A stretch of DNA of 64,000 nt from Kitasatospora sp. SUK 42 (GTDB lineage: Bacteria > Actinomycetota > Actinomycetes > Streptomycetales > Streptomycetaceae): assembly GCF_015776785.2 (NCBI RefSeq), contig NZ_LFMD02000003.1, forward strand, positions 459,798-523,797. The letters run 5' to 3'. The notes under the pieces are model-generated. The model did not search any database. It was not told where the DNA came from and saw nothing but the letters and a program-made list of their open reading frames with translations. Below are positions 18,606 to 28,331 of the stretch, piece after piece. Each line of letters begins with the position of its first letter. Positions within the stretch are counted from its first letter, which is position 1. The translations under genes were made by a program, and so were the position numbers.

Positions 18606-19187
18606 ATGACCTCAGAGCAGCAGCCGCCCGAAGCCGCCGCCTCCCGCCCGTCCCGCAGCATGGTCATCGCCGTCGCCGCCGTCCTGGCCCTGCTCCTGGC
18701 GGTGGTCGCCACCGTGCTGCTCTGGCCGCAGGACGCCCCCGAGCCGGCCGCCGCACCGCCACCACCGCCCACCCCCACACTCACCCCGACGCCGACCCCC
18801 ACCCCCACGCCCACCCCCACCAAGCCGCAACCCCCGTACGCCTTCTTCCCGGTGGGCACCTGCTTCGACCACCCGCAGCTGAGCCCGGTGATCACCCGCG
18901 CCGAGGAACGCCCCTGCGCCGGCGAACACGACGGCGAGGTGATCGCCGACCTCACACTGGCCGACGGACTCACCGGAGAACTCCCCATCGCCCTCGCCAT
19001 GCGGGACGGCTGCAAGCAGGCCGAGGCCGCCGCCAAGGCCAGGCAGCCCGACGGAAGGACCTACTACCCACGGCAGTTCGGCCCCGCCCTGGTCAACTAC
19101 CAACAGGGCTGGCGCGACTACTCCTGCACCCTGACCTCCGGCAACAAGCAGGGCGCCCCCAAACTCACCGGCCAGCTCCACCCCTAG
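18606..19187 (+). CDS. Membrane-anchored Thr/Pro-rich protein of unknown function
   Basis: This 193-aa protein has one membrane helix at about 19-40, then a Pro/Thr linker of roughly 25 residues made of alternating T-P pairs, and a ~125-aa extracytoplasmic domain with four cysteines (GTCFDHPQL, RPCAGEH, DGCKQAEA, YSCTLTS) that could form two disulfides. The arrangement is like the septum-formation-type or DUF4190-tail domains of actinomycetes, but I cannot assign it with confidence. ATG at 18606; no good ribosome site. It is divergent from hisI. Confidence 0.75.
   Translation: MTSEQQPPEAAASRPSRSMVIAVAAVLALLLAVVATVLLWPQDAPEPAAAPPPPPTPTLTPTPTPTPTPTPTKPQPPYAFFPVGTCFDHPQLSPVITRAEERPCAGEHDGEVIADLTLADGLTGELPIALAMRDGCKQAEAAAKARQPDGRTYYPRQFGPALVNYQQGWRDYSCTLTSGNKQGAPKLTGQLHP
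18771..18822 (+). repeat. Thr-Pro dipeptide repeat
   Basis: Near-perfect ACCCCC/ACGCCG hexamers encode the alternating Thr-Pro linker of the membrane-anchored protein at 18606. Such a tract may vary in length between strains. Confidence 0.8.
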
Positions 19188-19195
19188 ACACGACC

Positions 19196-19201
19196 TAGGC
19201 T
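19196..19201 (+). promoter_or_regulatory. TAGGCT -10 element, leaderless candidate
   Basis: TAGGCT ends 6 nt before the ATG of the TIGR03085-type gene and fits the TAnnnT consensus. With no ribosome site present, transcription would begin at or next to the start codon. Confidence 0.45.
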
Positions 19202-19207
19202 TCCACC

Positions 19208-19846
19208 ATGTCGAACCACGCCCTCGCCGAACGCCACCGCCTCGCCCAACTCCTCACAGCCGCCGGGCCGGACGCCCCCACGCTCTGTGCCGGGTGGACG
19301 ACCCGGGACCTCGCCGCCCACCTGGTGATCCGGGAGCGCCGCCCCGACGCGGCGGCCGGCATCAAGGTCGGCGCCCTGGCCGGCTGGACCCAGCGGGTGC
19401 AGGACGACTACGCGTCGCGCCCCTACGAGGAACTGGTACGGCTCTTCCGGGCCGGTCCGCCGGTCTACTCCCCGTTCGCCCTTCCCGGCGCGGACGAGGC
19501 GGCCAACACCGTCGAGTACTTCGTCCACGCCGAGGACGTCCTGCGGGCCACCGAGGACTGGACCCCCCTGCCCGTCCCGGAAGGCCGCGCCGAGGCCCTC
19601 TGGCGCCGCCTCCCCCTCATCGCCCGCATGGAAGCCCGCCGCCGCACCCCCGTCCGCCTCACCCTCACCCACCCCGACGGCCGCTCCCTCACCGTCGGCC
19701 CCGCCGACGCCCCCACCGTCCACCTCACCGGCACCCCCGGCGACCTGATCCTCTTCGCCTACGGCCGCGGCGCCCACACCACCCTGACCGTGGACGGCCC
19801 CCCGGACGCCGTCGAGGCCCTCCGCCACGCCCTGCCGCTGCCCTGA
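19208..19846 (+). CDS. TIGR03085-type protein (mycothiol-dependent isomerase superfamily)
   Basis: This 212-aa protein belongs to the DinB/mycothiol-maleylpyruvate isomerase fold group. The N-terminal LCAGWTTRDLAAHLVIRERRPDAAAG contains the His of the metal site, and NTVEYFVHAEDVLRA near residues 98-112 contains the partner His-x3-Asp, typical of TIGR03085 proteins. The C-terminal third (RLTLTHPDGRSL, HLTGTPGDLILFAYGR) is the sterol-carrier-like domain often fused to it. Members are thought to use a metal and mycothiol, but substrates are unknown. It is a single gene ended by a strong hairpin. Confidence 0.82.
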   Translation: MSNHALAERHRLAQLLTAAGPDAPTLCAGWTTRDLAAHLVIRERRPDAAAGIKVGALAGWTQRVQDDYASRPYEELVRLFRAGPPVYSPFALPGADEAANTVEYFVHAEDVLRATEDWTPLPVPEGRAEALWRRLPLIARMEARRRTPVRLTLTHPDGRSLTVGPADAPTVHLTGTPGDLILFAYGRGAHTTLTVDGPPDAVEALRHALPLP

Positions 19847-19856
19847 GCGAACCGCC

Positions 19857-19892
19857 TGCGCTGCCACCTCGACGTATCGAGGTGGCAGCGCA
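19857..19892 (+). terminator. Terminator after the TIGR03085-type gene
   Basis: A 16-bp perfect inverted repeat (19857-19872 with 19877-19892) with a CGTA loop begins 10 nt past the stop. No T run follows. Confidence 0.8.
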
Positions 19893-20012
19893 AGGAACTG
19901 CAACGCCCCCAGGGGCCGCCCCGGCTGCGGATGTCGGTGCCCGGGTGCAGACTCGCAGGTGGCCGGGGTTCGATCCGGGCAGTCCGGTCACCCTCCGTCG
20001 AAGGGGCACCTC

Positions 20013-20792
20013 ATGCTGACCACCGCCTTCCCCGCCGGCTCGCCCTGCTGGATCGACCTGGGCAGCCCCGACATCCCCGCCACCGCCGAGTTCTACGGCA
20101 AGGTCTTCGGCTGGACGTTCCTGCCCATCCCGGGGGCGATGGGCTACGGCTTCGTGCAGTTGGACGGCAGGACCGCGGGCGCCATCGGCCCGATCGACAA
20201 GGGCGACCGCCCCACCTGGACGACGTACTTCCTCACCGTCGACGTCGACGCCACCGTGAAGGCCGCCGAGCAGTCCGGCGGCGCGGTCACGGTCCCGCCG
20301 ACGGACGTGATGGAGGAGGGCCGGATGGCCCAGCTCACGGACCCGCAGGGCGCCCGCTTCGCGCTCTGGCAGCCCGGCAACACCCGAGGTCTGGACGCCG
20401 TCTCCGAGGACAACGCGCTGGTCTGGGCCGAGTTGCACACCCCCGACCCGGACGGCGCCTCGGCCTTCTACCAGGGCCTGTTCGGCTGGCGGGTGGAGAA
20501 CTTCGAGCCGTCCCCCGGCATGAGCTACCGGGTGGTCTCCACGTCCGAGGGCGACCAGCGGCAGACCGGCTTCGGCGGGATCGCCCCGACGATGCAGGAG
20601 GAGCAGCCCGCCGCCTGGACGCCGTACTTCGCCGCCTCCGACGTGGACGCGCTGGTGACCAAGGCGACGGCGGCCGGCGGCTCGGTGCTGATGTCGGCCT
20701 CGGACGTGCAGAACGTCGGCCGGCTCGCCTGGCTGGCCGATCCGAACGGCGCGCCCTTCGCCCTGATCAAGGGCGAGCCGAGCGAGTCCTGA
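20013..20792 (+). CDS. Tandem VOC (glyoxalase/bleomycin-resistance fold) protein
   Basis: The 259-aa protein consists of two VOC domains (about 10-125 and 140-255). Each starts with a P-C/E-L-x-T/S-P-D-x-x-A-x-FY pattern (WIDLGSPDIPATAEFYGKVFGW and WAELHTPDPDGASAFYQGLFGW) and ends with DPQGARFALWQP or DPNGAPFALIKG. This pairing is common in actinomycete hydroxylase-annotated proteins, but no substrate is known. ATG at 20013 follows AAGGGG. It is convergent with hisF. Confidence 0.88.
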   Translation: MLTTAFPAGSPCWIDLGSPDIPATAEFYGKVFGWTFLPIPGAMGYGFVQLDGRTAGAIGPIDKGDRPTWTTYFLTVDVDATVKAAEQSGGAVTVPPTDVMEEGRMAQLTDPQGARFALWQPGNTRGLDAVSEDNALVWAELHTPDPDGASAFYQGLFGWRVENFEPSPGMSYRVVSTSEGDQRQTGFGGIAPTMQEEQPAAWTPYFAASDVDALVTKATAAGGSVLMSASDVQNVGRLAWLADPNGAPFALIKGEPSES

Positions 20793-20802
20793 CCCACGGG
20801 AA

Positions 20803-20832
20803 GAGGGCCCGCCGCGGAAGCAGCGGGCCCTC
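20803..20832. terminator. Bidirectional terminator between the VOC gene and hisF
   Basis: A 10-bp perfect inverted repeat with a 10-nt loop lies between two convergent stops (20792 and 20847), so it can serve both transcripts. Confidence 0.65.
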
Positions 20833-20846
20833 GTACGGGAAGGGCG

Positions 20847-21617
20847 TCACCGCACCGGGTGCCCGGCCTCCCGCAGCGCGTTCTTGACCTCGCCGATCCG
20901 CAGGTCCCCGAAGTGGAACACGCTGGCCGCGAGCACCGCGTCCGCGCCCGCCTCCACGGCCGGGGCGAAGTCGCCGAGCTTGCCCGCCCCGCCGGAGGCG
21001 ATGACCGGCACGGAGACGGCCTTGCGCACGGCCCGGATCATCTCCAGGTCGTAGCCGTCCTTGGTGCCGTCCGCGTCCATCGAGTTGAGCAGGATCTCCC
21101 CCGCCCCCAACTCGGCCGCGCGGCCCGCCCACTCGACGGCGTCCAGCCCGGTGCCCTGCCGCCCGCCGTAGGTGGTGACCTCGTAGCCGGACTCGGTCTC
21201 CGTACCGGGAGCGCAGCGCCGGGCGTCGACCGACAGCACCAGCACCTGCCGCCCGAACCGCTGGGCGATCTCGCGGATCAGCTCCGGCCGGGCGATGGCC
21301 GCGGTGTTGACCCCGACCTTGTCGGCACCGGCCCGCAGCAGCTTGTTCACGTCCTCGACGGCCCGGATGCCGCCGCCGACGGTCAGCGGGATGAACACCT
21401 GCTCGGCGGTGCGGCGGACGACGTCGTAGGTGGTCTCGCGGTCGCCGGAGGAGGCGGTGATGTCGAGGAAGGTCAACTCGTCGGCGCCCTCGGCGTCGTA
21501 CAGCTTGGCCATCTCGACCGGGTCCCCGGCGTCGCGCAGGTTCTGGAAGTTGACGCCCTTGACCACCCGCCCGGCGTCCACGTCCAGGCAGGGGATGACA
21601 CGTACGGCGAGGGTCAT
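20847..21617 (-). CDS. hisF: Imidazole glycerol phosphate synthase cyclase subunit
   Basis: HisF uses ammonia from HisH to close the imidazole ring and release AICAR. The 256-aa barrel shows both catalytic aspartates: [15 protein letters not shown] near residue 11 and [13 protein letters not shown] near 175. Phosphate loops are TVGGGI and ASGGAG. ATG at 21617 has GGAAGG upstream and overlaps the ridA stop as ATGA. It is the last gene of the his operon. Confidence 0.97.
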   Translation of the reverse strand: MTLAVRVIPCLDVDAGRVVKGVNFQNLRDAGDPVEMAKLYDAEGADELTFLDITASSGDRETTYDVVRRTAEQVFIPLTVGGGIRAVEDVNKLLRAGADKVGVNTAAIARPELIREIAQRFGRQVLVLSVDARRCAPGTETESGYEVTTYGGRQGTGLDAVEWAGRAAELGAGEILLNSMDADGTKDGYDLEMIRAVRKAVSVPVIASGGAGKLGDFAPAVEAGADAVLAASVFHFGDLRIGEVKNALREAGHPVR

Positions 21618-22045
21618 GGCTGTTTGCCTTCCAGGGTCTTTGCCAGCCCGGCACGGTACGCGTCGATCTCGACCTCGACCATCATCCGGGAGTCGATCAG
21701 TCCCTCGACCACCACCATGGTGGCCACCGGGCGTGCGGCGTCGAAGAGTTCGCGGTGGGCGCGGCCCACCTCCTCGGCGTCGCGGACGTGGGTGATGTAC
21801 ATCCGGGTGCGGACCACGTCGTCCACGGTCAGACCGTACGCGGCCAGGGCCCTGAGCCCGACGCCGAAGGCGGCGAGGGTCTGCCCGTACGGGTCGCCCT
21901 CGTGCTCGATCCGGCCGTCCACCCAGGCGGTGGAGCCTGCCACGTGCACGTGGTCGCCCGCGGCGACCGCCCGGGAGTAGCCGAACTCCTCCTCCCAGGG
22001 GGAGAATCCACCGACCCGACCGCGTACGATCCGACCATCCGTCAT
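21614..22045 (-). CDS. RidA-family protein within the his operon
   Basis: This 143-aa protein has the RidA/YjgF fold: [59 protein letters not shown] and a C-terminal [27 protein letters not shown]. Arg98-equivalent (R in VVRTRMY) and the terminal Glu (VEVEIDA) that hold the imine substrate are present. RidA enzymes hydrolyse reactive enamine/imine intermediates. Start and stop both overlap the neighbours by ATGA (priA upstream, hisF downstream), so it is translated with the histidine enzymes. Confidence 0.88.
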   Translation of the reverse strand: MTDGRIVRGRVGGFSPWEEEFGYSRAVAAGDHVHVAGSTAWVDGRIEHEGDPYGQTLAAFGVGLRALAAYGLTVDDVVRTRMYITHVRDAEEVGRAHRELFDAARPVATMVVVEGLIDSRMMVEVEIDAYRAGLAKTLEGKQP

Positions 22046-22764
22046 CCGGAAACCGCCTCCAGGGCCTCTTCGAGGGTGAACTTCTGCTCGTAGAGTGCCT
22101 TGCCCACGATGGCGCCCTCGACACCCTCGCCGACGAGCGTGGCGATGGCCCGCAGGTCGTCCAGCGAGGAGACGCCGCCGGAGGCGACGACCGGGCGGTC
22201 GGTGGCGGCGCAGACGTCGCGCAGCAGCTGCAGGTTGGGGCCGGTCAGGGTGCCGTCGCGGTTGACGTCGGTGACGACGTAGCGGGCGCAGCCCTCCGCG
22301 TTCAGTCGCGCCAGCACGTCGAAGAGCTGGCCGCCGTCGCGGGTCCAGCCGCGGCCGCGCAGGGTGGTGCCGACGACGTCCAGGCCGACGGCGATCTTGT
22401 CGCCGTGCTCGGCGATGGCCTTGGCGACCCACTCCGGGGCCTCCAGGGCGGCGGTGCCGAGGTTGACCCGGGTGCAGCCGGTGGCGAGCGCCCGGGCGAG
22501 CGACTCGTCGTCGCGGATGCCGCCGGACAGCTCGACCTTGATGTCCAGCTGGCCGGTGACCTCGCGCAGCAGCTCGTAGTTGGAGCCGGTTCCGAAGGCG
22601 GCGTCGAGGTCGACCAGGTGGAGCCACTCGGCGCCGGCGTTCTGCCAGGCGAGGGCGGCGGCGAGCGGCTCGCCGAAGGAGGTCTCGGTGCCGGAGGCGC
22701 CCTTGACCAGGCGGACGGCCTGGCCGTCCCGGACATCGACGGCGGGCAGCAGCTCAAGGCTCAT
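22042..22764 (-). CDS. priA: Bifunctional HisA/TrpF isomerase PriA
   Basis: PriA isomerises both ProFAR (histidine) and phosphoribosyl anthranilate (tryptophan) in actinobacteria that lack trpF. The 240-aa barrel shows Asp in [18 protein letters not shown] (residues 4-21), GGIRDDESL, the PriA-type loop GRGWTRDGG with Arg and Trp near residues 138-146, and catalytic [10 protein letters not shown]. No separate trpF was seen in the window, in keeping with a dual role. ATG at 22764 was chosen; a TTG 9 nt upstream is also in frame. It overlaps ridA by 4 nt. Confidence 0.94.
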   Translation of the reverse strand: MSLELLPAVDVRDGQAVRLVKGASGTETSFGEPLAAALAWQNAGAEWLHLVDLDAAFGTGSNYELLREVTGQLDIKVELSGGIRDDESLARALATGCTRVNLGTAALEAPEWVAKAIAEHGDKIAVGLDVVGTTLRGRGWTRDGGQLFDVLARLNAEGCARYVVTDVNRDGTLTGPNLQLLRDVCAATDRPVVASGGVSSLDDLRAIATLVGEGVEGAIVGKALYEQKFTLEEALEAVSG

Positions 22765-22784
22765 CAGTAACAACTCTCAGACGG

Positions 22785-23420
22785 TCAGAGGGTGTTGACC
22801 CAGTTGGTCAGCAGGGCGGCGCCGGCGTCGCCGGACTTCTCGGGGTGGAACTGGGTGGCCCACAGCGGGCCGTTCTCGACGGCGGCGACGAACGGCTGCC
22901 CGTGCGTGGCCCAGGTGACCAGCGGCGGGTTGATCCGCGCGCTGTGGGCCTCCAGCTCCCAGTGCCGCACCCCGTACGAGTGCACGAAGTAGAAGCGGGT
23001 CTCCGGGTCCAGGCCGGCGAACATCCGGCTGCCCTCGGGCACGTCCACGGTGTTCCAGCCCATGTGCGGGACGACCGGGGCGTCCAGCGGCTCGACGGTA
23101 CCCGGCCACTCGTCGCAGCCGGCCGTCTCGACGCCGTGCTCGACGCCCTTCTCGAAGAGGATCTGCATGCCGACGCAGATGCCCATGACCGGGCGGCCCC
23201 CGGCGAGCCGGCGGCCGATGATCCAGTCCCCGCGGACCGACTTCAGCCCGCGCATGCAGGCCTCGAAGGCGCCGACGCCGGGGACGAGCAGGCCGTCCGC
23301 GGCCATCGCGGTGTCGTAGTCGGAGCTGACCGTGACGTCCGCCCCGGTCCGCTCCAGGGCACGCTGCGCGGAGCGGAGGTTGCCGGAGCCGTAGTCGAGG
23401 ACGACGACGTTCTTGCCCAT
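22785..23420 (-). CDS. hisH: Imidazole glycerol phosphate synthase glutaminase subunit
   Basis: HisH hydrolyses glutamine and channels ammonia to HisF. The 211-aa class I amidotransferase shows the nucleophile Cys in [11 protein letters not shown] near residue 82, and the His-Glu pair in TQFHPEKSG near 190-196. The oxyanion-region PHMGWNTV is also present. It sits between the small membrane protein gene and priA in the his operon. Confidence 0.97.
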   Translation of the reverse strand: MGKNVVVLDYGSGNLRSAQRALERTGADVTVSSDYDTAMAADGLLVPGVGAFEACMRGLKSVRGDWIIGRRLAGGRPVMGICVGMQILFEKGVEHGVETAGCDEWPGTVEPLDAPVVPHMGWNTVDVPEGSRMFAGLDPETRFYFVHSYGVRHWELEAHSARINPPLVTWATHGQPFVAAVENGPLWATQFHPEKSGDAGAALLTNWVNTL

Positions 23421-23457
23421 GTTCAGGTGTCCAGTCTCTCTACGGGGCCAGGCGGGT

Positions 23458-23610
23458 CTACAGGCGCATGAGGCCGGAGGCCAGGCACATCACGGAACCG
23501 AAGGCCAGCACCAGGATGACGCCCTTCGGCAGCTTCTGCTTCCAGAAGGAGATCACTCCGCCGGCCAGGAAGAGGCCGACGAAGACGAGGATCAACGCGG
23601 ACTTGCTCAC
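23458..23610 (-). CDS. Small two-helix membrane protein inside the his operon
   Basis: A 50-aa protein starts with GTG at 23610, overlapping the hisB stop as GTGA, and ends 37 nt before hisH. It is almost entirely two membrane helices ([19 protein letters not shown] and [19 protein letters not shown]) joined by a basic turn KQKLPKG. The overlap shows translational coupling to hisB. I recall similar small proteins at this place in other streptomycetes, but no function is known to me. Confidence 0.8.
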   Translation of the reverse strand: MSKSALILVFVGLFLAGGVISFWKQKLPKGVILVLAFGSVMCLASGLMRL

Positions 23611-24200
23611 AGCGCACCCTTGGTCGACGGGAGGATTCCGGCCGCGCGCGGGTCGCGCTCGGCGGCGTAGCGCAGCGCCCGGGCCAGCGCCTTGAACTGG
23701 CACTCCACGATGTGGTGCGCGTTGCGCCCGTACGGGACGTGCACGTGCAGCGCGATCTGCGCCTGGGCCACGAAGGACTCCAGGATGTGCCGGGTCATCG
23801 TGGTGTCGTAGCTGCCGATCATCGGCGCGATGCCCTCGGGCTCGGTGTGCACCAGGTAGGGCCGGCCGGAGAGGTCCACGGTGACCTGGGCGAGCGACTC
23901 GTCGAGCGGCACCGTGCAGTTGCCGAAGCGGTAGATGCCCACCTTGTCGCCGAGCGCCTGCTTGAAGGCGGCGCCGAGCGCGAGGGCGGTGTCCTCGATG
24001 GTGTGGTGGGTGTCGATGTGCAGGTCGCCGTCGGTCTTGACGGTGAGGTCGAACAGACCGTGGCGGCCGAGCTGGTCGAGCATGTGGTCGTAGAACCCGA
24101 CGCCCGTGGAGATGTCGGTCCGGCCGGTGCCGTCGAGGTCTATCTCGACCAGGACGGAGGTCTCCTTGGTGGTGCGTTCGACGCGTCCGATGCGGGACAT
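23607..24200 (-). CDS. hisB: Imidazoleglycerol-phosphate dehydratase
   Basis: HisB removes water from imidazoleglycerol phosphate to give imidazole acetol phosphate. The 197-aa protein shows the two manganese-binding repeats: DHMLDQLGRHG/DLHIDTHHTIEDTA and RHILESF/RNAHHIVECQFKA. It is the monofunctional form without a phosphatase domain. ATG at 24200 has GGAGCTG upstream and lies 5 nt after the hisC stop. Confidence 0.97.
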   Translation of the reverse strand: MSRIGRVERTTKETSVLVEIDLDGTGRTDISTGVGFYDHMLDQLGRHGLFDLTVKTDGDLHIDTHHTIEDTALALGAAFKQALGDKVGIYRFGNCTVPLDESLAQVTVDLSGRPYLVHTEPEGIAPMIGSYDTTMTRHILESFVAQAQIALHVHVPYGRNAHHIVECQFKALARALRYAAERDPRAAGILPSTKGAL

Positions 24201-24205
24201 ACGGG

Positions 24206-25309
24206 TTACAGCTCCTTGATCACGTTGCGGACGGCGTCCAGGAAGGCGTCGTTCTCGGCTGGCGTGCCGGCGGTGACGCGCAGCCACCCGGGGACGCCGT
24301 TGTCACGGACCAGGACGCCCTGGTCGAGGATGGCCTGCCAGACGGCGTGGGTGTCGGCGAAGCGGCCGAACTGGACGAAGTTGGCGTCCGAGTCGGTCAC
24401 CTCCAGGCCCATGCCCCGCAGCGCGTCCACCAGCCGGTCGCGCTCCTCCTTGAGCCGTCCGACGTACCCGAGCAGGGTGTCGGTGTGCTCCAGGCAGGCC
24501 AGCGCGGTGGCCTGGGTGACGGCCGACAGGTGGTACGGCAGGCGCACCAGCTGGACGGCGTCGACCACGGCCGCGTCGGCGGCCAGGTAGCCCAGGCGCA
24601 GCCCGGCGGCGCCGAAGGCCTTGGACATGGTGCGGCTGACCACCAGGTTGGGCCGGCCCTCGATCAGCGGCAGCAGCGAGGCGCGGTGCGAGAACTCGAC
24701 GTACGCCTCGTCCACCACCACCAGGCTGGGCCGGGCGGCCTGCGCGGCCTCGTACAGCCGCAGCACCGTGTCGGCCTCGACGGCGGTGCCGGTCGGGTTG
24801 TTCGGCGAGCAGATGAACACCACGTTCGGCCGGTGCTCGGCGATGGCGGTGACGGCGGCGTCCACGTCGATGGTGAAGTCGTCGTTGCGCGGGCCGGAGA
24901 TCCAGGCGGTGCCGGTGCCCCGGGAGATCAGCGCGTGCATCGAGTACGAGGGCTCGAAGCCGAGCGCGCTGCGGCCGGGGCCGCCGAAGGTCTGGAGGAG
25001 CTGCTGGAGCACCTCGTTGGAGCCGTTGGCGGCCCACACCTGCTCGCGGACGACGGGGAAGCCGGTGGTGCGGGTCAGGTAGGCGGCCAGGCCCTCGCGC
25101 AGCTCCACCGCGTCCCGGTCGGGGTAGCGGTTCAGGCTCCGGGCGGCCTCGGCGACGCGCTCGGCGATCCGGGCGACCAGCTCCTCGGGCAGCGGGTACG
25201 GGTTCTCGTTGGTGTTCAGCTGTACGGGAACGTCCAACTGCGGTGCGCCGTACGGGGACTGGCCGCGCAGCTCGTCGCGGACGGGGAGGTCGTCGATGCG
25301 GATGCTCAT
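24206..25309 (-). CDS. hisC: Histidinol-phosphate aminotransferase
   Basis: This 367-aa PLP aminotransferase converts imidazole acetol phosphate to histidinol phosphate. The N-terminal [11 protein letters not shown] is family-typical. [11 protein letters not shown] and [10 protein letters not shown] hold the cofactor, and the PLP lysine is in [17 protein letters not shown] near residue 230. The ATG at 25309 overlaps the hisD stop as ATGA. Confidence 0.97.
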   Translation of the reverse strand: MSIRIDDLPVRDELRGQSPYGAPQLDVPVQLNTNENPYPLPEELVARIAERVAEAARSLNRYPDRDAVELREGLAAYLTRTTGFPVVREQVWAANGSNEVLQQLLQTFGGPGRSALGFEPSYSMHALISRGTGTAWISGPRNDDFTIDVDAAVTAIAEHRPNVVFICSPNNPTGTAVEADTVLRLYEAAQAARPSLVVVDEAYVEFSHRASLLPLIEGRPNLVVSRTMSKAFGAAGLRLGYLAADAAVVDAVQLVRLPYHLSAVTQATALACLEHTDTLLGYVGRLKEERDRLVDALRGMGLEVTDSDANFVQFGRFADTHAVWQAILDQGVLVRDNGVPGWLRVTAGTPAENDAFLDAVRNVIKEL

Positions 25310-26613
25310 GCTCCCGGCACCGTCCAATCGAACCGGGCCTTGATGGCGTCCCCGTGCCCGGGGAGGTCCTCGGCGTTGGCCAGGTTGACCACGTGCGCGG
25401 CGACGTCCGCGAGCGCGTCCCGGTCGTACTCGACGACCTGGACGCCGCGCAGGAAGGTCTGCACCGACAGCCCGGAGGAGTGGCAGGCGCAGCCGCCGGT
25501 CGGCAGCACGTGGTTGGAGCCGGCCGCGTAGTCGCCGAGCGAGACCGGGGTCCAGCGGCCGATGAAGACCGCGCCGGCGTTGACGACGCGGGCGGCGACC
25601 GCGTGCGGCTCGCGGGTCTGGATCTCCAGGTGCTCGGCCGCGTACGCGTTGACCACGGCGAGGCCCTGCTCCAGGTCGTCGACCAGGATGATGCCGGACT
25701 GCCGGCCGCCCAGCGCCTCGGCCACCCGCTCGCTGTGCTTGGTCCTGGCGACCTGCACGGCCAGCTCGGCCTCGACCGCGTCGGCGAGCGCCGGGGAGTC
25801 GGTGACCAGCACGGAGCCGGAGGTCGGGCCGTGCTCGGCCTGGCTGATCAGGTCGGCGGCGACGTCGCTCGGCAGCGCGCTGTCGTCGGCCAGGACCGCG
25901 ATCTCGGTCGGGCCGGCCTCGGAGTCGATGCCGATCCGGCCGGCGAACAGCCGCTTGGCGGCGGCCACGTAGATGTTGCCGGGGCCGGTGACCATGTTGA
26001 CCGGCGCGCACTCCTCGGTGCCCAGGGCGAACATCGCGACCGCCTGGGCGCCGCCGACGGAGTAGACCTCGTCCACGCCGAGCAGCGCGCAGGCCGCCAG
26101 GATGGTCGGGTGGACGCGCCCGCCGAACTCTTTCTGCGGCGGGGAGGTGACCGCGATGCCCGTCACGCCCGCCTCCTGGGCCGGCACCACGTTCATCACC
26201 ACGGAGGACGGGTAGACCGCCAGCCCGCCCGGCACGTACAGCCCGACCCGCTCGACCGGCACCCAGCGCTGGGTGACGGTGCCGCCCGGCACCACCTGCG
26301 TGGTGTGCCCGGTGCGGCGCTGGTCCGCGTGCACGGCGCGGGCCCGGCGGATCGACTCCTCCAACGCGGCCCGCACCTTCGGGTCCAGCGTCTCCAGGGC
26401 CTCGGTCAGCTGCTCGGCGGGCACCCGGGTGGACTCCAGCCGGACGCCGTCGAAGCGCTCGGTGATCTCGATCAGCGCCGCGACCCCGCGATGGCGTACG
26501 TCCTCCGCGATCGGCCGCACCTTCTCCAGGGCGGCCGCGACGTCGAACTCGGCACGGGGCAGCAGGTCACGCGGGTCGTCGAGCGAGCCGCGGAGGTCGA
26601 TTCGAGAGATCAC
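25306..26613 (-). CDS. hisD: Histidinol dehydrogenase
   Basis: HisD performs the last two steps, histidinol to histidine, with zinc and two NAD. The 435-aa protein shows [40 protein letters not shown], the zinc-ligand QAEHGP and the catalytic [10 protein letters not shown]. The C-terminal [15 protein letters not shown] is conserved. The GTG at 26613 gives MISRIDLRG; the frame is open far upstream but that portion lies antisense to another gene. TACACT, a good -10, ends 7 nt before the GTG. It begins the eight-gene his operon. Confidence 0.97.
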   Translation of the reverse strand: MISRIDLRGSLDDPRDLLPRAEFDVAAALEKVRPIAEDVRHRGVAALIEITERFDGVRLESTRVPAEQLTEALETLDPKVRAALEESIRRARAVHADQRRTGHTTQVVPGGTVTQRWVPVERVGLYVPGGLAVYPSSVVMNVVPAQEAGVTGIAVTSPPQKEFGGRVHPTILAACALLGVDEVYSVGGAQAVAMFALGTEECAPVNMVTGPGNIYVAAAKRLFAGRIGIDSEAGPTEIAVLADDSALPSDVAADLISQAEHGPTSGSVLVTDSPALADAVEAELAVQVARTKHSERVAEALGGRQSGIILVDDLEQGLAVVNAYAAEHLEIQTREPHAVAARVVNAGAVFIGRWTPVSLGDYAAGSNHVLPTGGCACHSSGLSVQTFLRGVQVVEYDRDALADVAAHVVNLANAEDLPGHGDAIKARFDWTVPGA

Positions 26614-26620
26614 GCCACCC

Positions 26621-26626
26621 AGTGTA
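26621..26626 (-). promoter_or_regulatory. TACACT -10 element of the his operon
   Basis: On the minus strand TACACT ends 7 nt before the hisD GTG, matching TAnnnT. This would give a transcript starting at or just before the start codon. A GGGTGG between them could still act as a partial ribosome site. No clear -35 was found. Confidence 0.4.
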
Positions 26627-26703
26627 AGGAGTGGCCGGAATCGCTGGTCCCGTATTTCAGTCCGTGATACGAAAGGCGAGACGAACGGGGGACGGGGGAA
26701 AAC

Positions 26704-28284
26704 ATGGCGGAATCCGCTCCAGAAGGCTGGACCGACACCGAACGGGAGCTCTGGGAGGCCTTCCGCCAGGGTGAGATCTTCGACCGCCGGAGTGGCCGAG
26801 CCAACACCGACGACCCCTTCGGGGACGCCCCCTGGGGCCCCGAGCGGATGGTCAGCGCCGAGGTGCTCGCCCATCTGCTGCTGGCCGGCCCGGAGCCCGT
26901 CGCCGGGCGGGTCGCCTCGCTGCGGATGAGCGGGGTGACCGTCACCGGCGCGCTCAACCTGGCCGGCGGCCACATCGAACGGTACGTCGAACTGCGCGGC
27001 TGCCGCTTCGAACACAAGATCCTCGTCTCCGAGGCCTCGGCCAGCACCCTGCGCATGATCGACTGCCTGATCCCGCGGATCGAGGCCTCCCGGCTCTCCA
27101 CCACCGGCGACCTCCACCTGGCCCGCTGCCGGATCCCCGAGGGCATCCGGCTCACCGACGCCAGGATCGGCACCGACCTGCTGCTCAACCAGGCCGTCGT
27201 CGGCGGCGACCGCTTCGGCCGCGCCATCTCCGCCGACGGAATGACCGTCCACCAGGACTTCGAGGCCGAACGCCTGGAAACCCACGGCGAGTTGAGCGTC
27301 GCCACGGCCCGGATCGGCGGCCGCTTCTCGCTCCGCGGCGCCCAGCTGCACTGCGACCCGCAGAACAGCCGCACCTGCCTCAACGGCGTCCGGCTCAACG
27401 TCAGCCACACCCTCTACCTGACCAGCTCCGCCGACGGCGGCTGGTCCGGCTCCCGCGGCTACTACGGCTCCGGCTACGGCCAGAGCCCCCCGCCCGGCGC
27501 CCCCAGCACCCCCTTCCGCGCCTTCGGCCAGGTGCGCCTCTCCGACTCCCGCTTCGACGCGGCCTGCCTGATCTCCGGGGAGTTCCACCTGGAGGGTGAC
27601 GACGAGCTCTCGCTGCGCCGCATCCACACCCCCGAGCTGCGTTTCACCTGCCGGGTCCGGCCCACCGGGACGGTCTCGCTCTCCCGCGCCCGGATCGGCA
27701 ACCTCGTCGACCGCCCGGACTCCTGGCCGCGCGGCAAGCACCTGGGCCTGACCGGCTTCGTCTACGAGAACCTGCGCCCGGTCGAGCCGTTCACCGTCCG
27801 CCAGCGGATCGCCTGGCTGGAGGGCTCCTCGGTGGACTTCCAGCCGGAGTCCTACGAGCAGCTCGCCGCCGCGATGCGCCGCGACGGAGCCGACGACGAC
27901 GCCCGCGAGGTGCTGTACGCCAAGCAGCGGCGCCGCCGCCAGACCCTGCCGCTGCCCGCCCGGATCTGGGGCCTGGCCCAGGACGTCAGCGTCGGCTACG
28001 GCTACCGCCCCGGCCGGGCCGGCGCCTGGCTGCTGCTCGCCTGGGCGCTCGGCAGCCTCTGGTTCACCACCCACCCGATGGATCCGCTCAAGGCCGACGA
28101 GCGCCCGCACTGGAACCCGGTGCTCTACACCCTCAACCAGCTGCTGCCGATCGTCGACCTCAACCAGGGCGCCTGGAACCCGGGAGGGATCACCCAGTGG
28201 ATCTCCGCCGGGCTGGTGGTGATCGGCTGGCTGCTCGCCTCCACCGTCGTGGCGGGCGCCACCAGGCTGCTCCAGCGGGGCTGA
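26704..28284 (+). CDS. Membrane protein with beta-helix-like repeats, function unknown
   Basis: This 526-aa protein begins with a conserved acidic region ([16 protein letters not shown]) and a helix, then about 300 residues of repeated short strands of the form V/L-x-G-A/D-L-x-L-x-x-x-x-I ([58 protein letters not shown]), resembling pentapeptide-type or bactofilin-type beta-helices. A basic segment ([13 protein letters not shown]) precedes two C-terminal membrane helices at about 443-460 and 500-522. Databases often label such proteins oxidoreductase; I see no nucleotide-binding or redox motif to support that. ATG at 26704 has GGGGGA upstream. It is divergent from hisD. Confidence 0.8.
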   Translation: MAESAPEGWTDTERELWEAFRQGEIFDRRSGRANTDDPFGDAPWGPERMVSAEVLAHLLLAGPEPVAGRVASLRMSGVTVTGALNLAGGHIERYVELRGCRFEHKILVSEASASTLRMIDCLIPRIEASRLSTTGDLHLARCRIPEGIRLTDARIGTDLLLNQAVVGGDRFGRAISADGMTVHQDFEAERLETHGELSVATARIGGRFSLRGAQLHCDPQNSRTCLNGVRLNVSHTLYLTSSADGGWSGSRGYYGSGYGQSPPPGAPSTPFRAFGQVRLSDSRFDAACLISGEFHLEGDDELSLRRIHTPELRFTCRVRPTGTVSLSRARIGNLVDRPDSWPRGKHLGLTGFVYENLRPVEPFTVRQRIAWLEGSSVDFQPESYEQLAAAMRRDGADDDAREVLYAKQRRRRQTLPLPARIWGLAQDVSVGYGYRPGRAGAWLLLAWALGSLWFTTHPMDPLKADERPHWNPVLYTLNQLLPIVDLNQGAWNPGGITQWISAGLVVIGWLLASTVVAGATRLLQRG

Positions 28285-28331
28285 CGGGTCTGACGGCGTC
28301 AACCCCGCGACAAGGCCCCGGCCCGGGGAAC

